This document shows, in pieces, positions 62,629-64,000 of a DNA stretch of 64,000 nucleotides (position 1 is the first letter of the stretch; every line of letters starts with the position of its first letter). Origin of the DNA: Bacillota bacterium (GTDB taxonomy: Bacteria > Bacillota > UBA4882 > UBA8346); contig JAKPCT010000193.1 of the NCBI GenBank assembly GCA_029553165.1, forward strand, positions 18,073-82,072, written 5' to 3'. The position numbers and the translations under genes are program-made. The notes beneath the pieces were generated by a model. That model had not been told where the DNA came from and searched no databases. It was given only the letters and a program-made list of their open reading frames with translations.

Positions 62629-62642
62629 TGACTGGTCAGTCA
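62629..62642 (-). promoter_or_regulatory. TetR-type operator
   Basis: Perfect inverted repeat TGACTG-GT-CAGTCA, flanked by AATAC and GTATT with one extra base. It lies just downstream of the -10 element of the operon's promoter, an ideal place for repression by the adjacent TetR protein. Confidence 0.8.
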
Positions 62643-62651
62643 CGTATTGTA

Positions 62652-62681
62652 ATTTTACTCCATCTGAATCCCAGTAGTCAA
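62652..62681 (-). promoter_or_regulatory. Promoter of the tetR-tolC-adaptor-RND operon
   Basis: On the minus strand TTGACT (62676-62681) and TAAAAT (62652-62657) are 18 bases apart. The start point would fall within the adjacent TGACTGGTCAGTCA operator. Confidence 0.65.
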
Positions 62682-62868
62682 CACAATACAGAAAAATTAA
62701 CAAATGATCCATAAAAATTTGGTGATTGGTAATATTTATTAAAAAATATAGCCATAATCCAAATGGCAGATAATTATTAATAAATTTTTAACTTATGAAA
62801 AGGAATTTGGTTACCGATGTAGAAAATATGTAATAGTTTTGTAGATAATTTGTCGTACTGGTGATATA

Positions 62869-63108
62869 ATGAAAATCGAGATCAGGGGAGTGGAAAATCT
62901 AAGTTTTCGCGAACGACAAGTTGTTGTTTTAAAAGAGATGGGTGAAAGTACGGAACGGATTGCGAAGAAATTGCAACTCTCCCCAAGTTCAGTGGCAACA
63001 CTTTATAATCGTGCTAAAGCAAAGGGATACGAGGTTGTTATAATCTTACCCGGAACTTCATTGGGGCTGGCTGGTGCTGATGAAGTGATGGAGAATGAAG
63101 GTGAATGA
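62869..63108 (+). CDS. Small helix-turn-helix protein (sigma-70 region 4-like)
   Basis: 79 residues. LSFRERQVVVLKEMGESTERIAKKLQLSPSSVATLYNRAKAKG matches the region-4/LuxR-type helix-turn-helix as sampled in pieces (LSFRERQVVVLKEMGE, AKKLQLSPSSVATLYNRA). The rest is a short hydrophobic tail. The ATG overlaps a TATAAT string, so the start could be GTG 62890 or the transcript could be leaderless. The division gene follows six bases on, suggesting co-regulation. Target promoters are unknown. Confidence 0.6.
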   Translation: MKIEIRGVENLSFRERQVVVLKEMGESTERIAKKLQLSPSSVATLYNRAKAKGYEVVIILPGTSLGLAGADEVMENEGE

Positions 63109-63114
63109 TTTAGA

Positions 63115-63711
63115 ATGCAAAACGCGTATCAGGAAAAAAACCGGAAGATATCGGTCTATTCAGGACTTACTGCTGAAGAATATCAATTATTACATAATAG
63201 AACGTCTCAGGAAACAACTTCAGGTCAGAAAGTGGTCTCATTGAAAACAGCTTCACGGTCGGTAACGGGCAATCTGTATAATCTCAATAACACCGGTAAT
63301 CAATCCGGTCCGAAAACCAATCCGACACTAACTCAAAAGCGAAAAGTAAAATGGAGATTTAAACCGAAATCATTCTGGCCTTTCTTTCTCTGGGGCCTGC
63401 TTTTATTTGCTTTCTGCAAGATCGTGCTCATTCCCTTAACCGAAGGATTGTATAATTATTTTACTAAAACTAATGAGATACAAGCGTTGCAAGCGAAGTA
63501 TCATTCTTTAGAACGGCAGCTTGAGACGATGAATAGGACCCGTGATTATATGCTGACGTCGGCTTATGTGGAAGAGCGGGGCCATCAGATCGGGATGGTT
63601 CGGCCCAATGAAACCCAAATGTTGGTTGTTGAGTCCGAAACCAATGATGCGCTGCAAAACACCCAAATTATTCCCCGAAGAAGAAACCGGTCAATTGAGA
63701 TTGGAGACTAG
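63115..63711 (+). CDS. DivIC/FtsB-like septum formation initiator
   Basis: 198 residues. A disordered basic N-terminal 80 residues precede one membrane segment (about residues 91-111, FFLWGLLLFAFCKIVLI), then a coiled coil (EIQALQAKYHSLERQLETMN) and the DivIC-like ending YVEERGHQIGMVRPNE. DivIC/FtsB proteins bind FtsL and FtsQ/DivIB at the division site. The long N-terminal tail is unusual. Start chosen at ATG 63115; the ribosome site AAGGTGA is about 11 bases away. A strong terminator follows. Confidence 0.72.
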   Translation: MQNAYQEKNRKISVYSGLTAEEYQLLHNRTSQETTSGQKVVSLKTASRSVTGNLYNLNNTGNQSGPKTNPTLTQKRKVKWRFKPKSFWPFFLWGLLLFAFCKIVLIPLTEGLYNYFTKTNEIQALQAKYHSLERQLETMNRTRDYMLTSAYVEERGHQIGMVRPNETQMLVVESETNDALQNTQIIPRRRNRSIEIGD

Positions 63712-63753
63712 TTCTGATTATCATTGACTAACAATCAAGTGGTGAGTAAGTTT

Positions 63754-63788
63754 AAAATAAGCCGTTTTTTGCGGCTTATTTTGTTTTG
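63754..63788 (+). terminator. Rho-independent terminator after the division gene
   Basis: AAAATAAGCCG and CGGCTTATTTT form an 11-pair stem with a seven-base loop, followed by TGTTTTGT. It separates the division gene from the insertion sequence. Confidence 0.85.
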
Positions 63789-63794
63789 TATAAA

Positions 63795-64000
63795 CGAAAA
63801 CCCCCGGCTAAGCCGGGGGTTCCAAAAAGGCTATGCCTATGAGTAGAAAAAAGAAACCTCCCTTGCTAAAATAAATGTGGCTTACCAACCACATAAAAAG
63901 CAAAGGAGGATCCAAATGGATAGAGAAAGTTTATCACATACATCGTGGAATTGTAAATACCATATAGTATTTGCCCCAAAATACAGACGACAAATAATTT
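63795..64000 (+). mobile_element. IS200/IS605-type insertion sequence, left part
   Basis: The left end has the perfect hairpin CCCCCGGC-TAA-GCCGGGGG (63801-63819), then a leader with GTGG/CCAC pairs and a transposase start at 63916. A subterminal hairpin in place of inverted repeats is typical of IS200-type single-strand transposons. The exact left boundary is not certain, and the element runs past the window edge. Confidence 0.78.
63916..64000 (+). CDS. tnpA: IS200-family transposase TnpA, 3'-truncated by window edge
   Basis: The first 28 codons begin MDRESLSHTSWN and continue with KYHIVFAPKYRRQ, the well-known N-terminal block of Y1 (HUH) transposases that move IS200 as single-stranded DNA. 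AAAGGAGG precedes the ATG. The HUH and catalytic Tyr residues lie beyond the window, so integrity cannot be judged. A leader hairpin upstream may limit its translation, as in IS200. Confidence 0.88.
   Translation, partial: MDRESLSHTSWNCKYHIVFAPKYRRQII

Overview
The window looks like chromosome of an endospore-forming, probably diderm member of the Bacillota. Spore genes are present: the germination protease gpr at the left edge and a gamma-type small acid-soluble spore protein at about 38.8 kb that carries the protease's cleavage motif. Outer-membrane genes are present too: two RND efflux systems with TolC-type factors. Add a lysine route through dapL and lysA and an archaeal-like chaperonin inside the dnaK operon, and a Hydrogenispora/Limnochordia-like lineage is a reasonable guess. 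That placement is inference; no rRNA gene is present to fix it.

0-17 kb is the conserved Firmicutes block gpr-lepA-hemW-hrcA-grpE-dnaK-dnaJ-prmA-rsmE. It is interrupted by murJ, a LysE-type exporter, a sugar-isomerase-like gene and a group II/III chaperonin. spoIIP, often found between gpr and lepA, is absent and two small membrane proteins sit there instead. A promoter with a perfect CIRCE operator controls hrcA and the heat-shock genes. Three tandem 102-bp hairpin repeats with compensating arm changes lie after lepA.

17-38 kb holds a YqhG/YqhH-like helicase pair, an MFS transporter and an adaptor followed by one 1482-codon frame that joins an RND pump to a TolC-like factor through an internal signal-peptide-like segment. 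Next come a SprA-like HExxH protein, two lipoproteins (TIM-barrel-like and TPR-like), a TrmB-type regulator, lysA, a toroid-VOC fusion, a decayed fragment of the TIM-barrel-like lipoprotein gene, an mrfA-like helicase and mtnP.

38-47 kb is more AT-rich and accessory in feel. It has two tiny genes (a zinc ribbon and the spore protein), gltX between two similar palindromes, a coiled-coil protein, and a tRNA-Gln/tRNA-Glu locus whose tRNA-Glu is duplicated into copies with hairpins inserted in the D and T loops. An MBOAT/SGNH O-acetylation pair, a 250-bp IS21-like miniature element with a perfect 6-bp target duplication, and a lipoprotein with an apparently frameshifted start follow.

47-64 kb carries hsp20, two overlapping FMN glutamate-synthase-like paralogues that lack the iron-sulfur cysteines, a CsoR/CstR-family sensor, a DUF4139-like protein, dapL, an ABC-2 exporter, a 23-residue membrane protein with its own terminator, and a tetR-tolC-adaptor-RND operon with a palindromic operator. 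A small HTH protein, a DivIC/FtsB-like division protein and the start of an IS200-type insertion sequence close the window.
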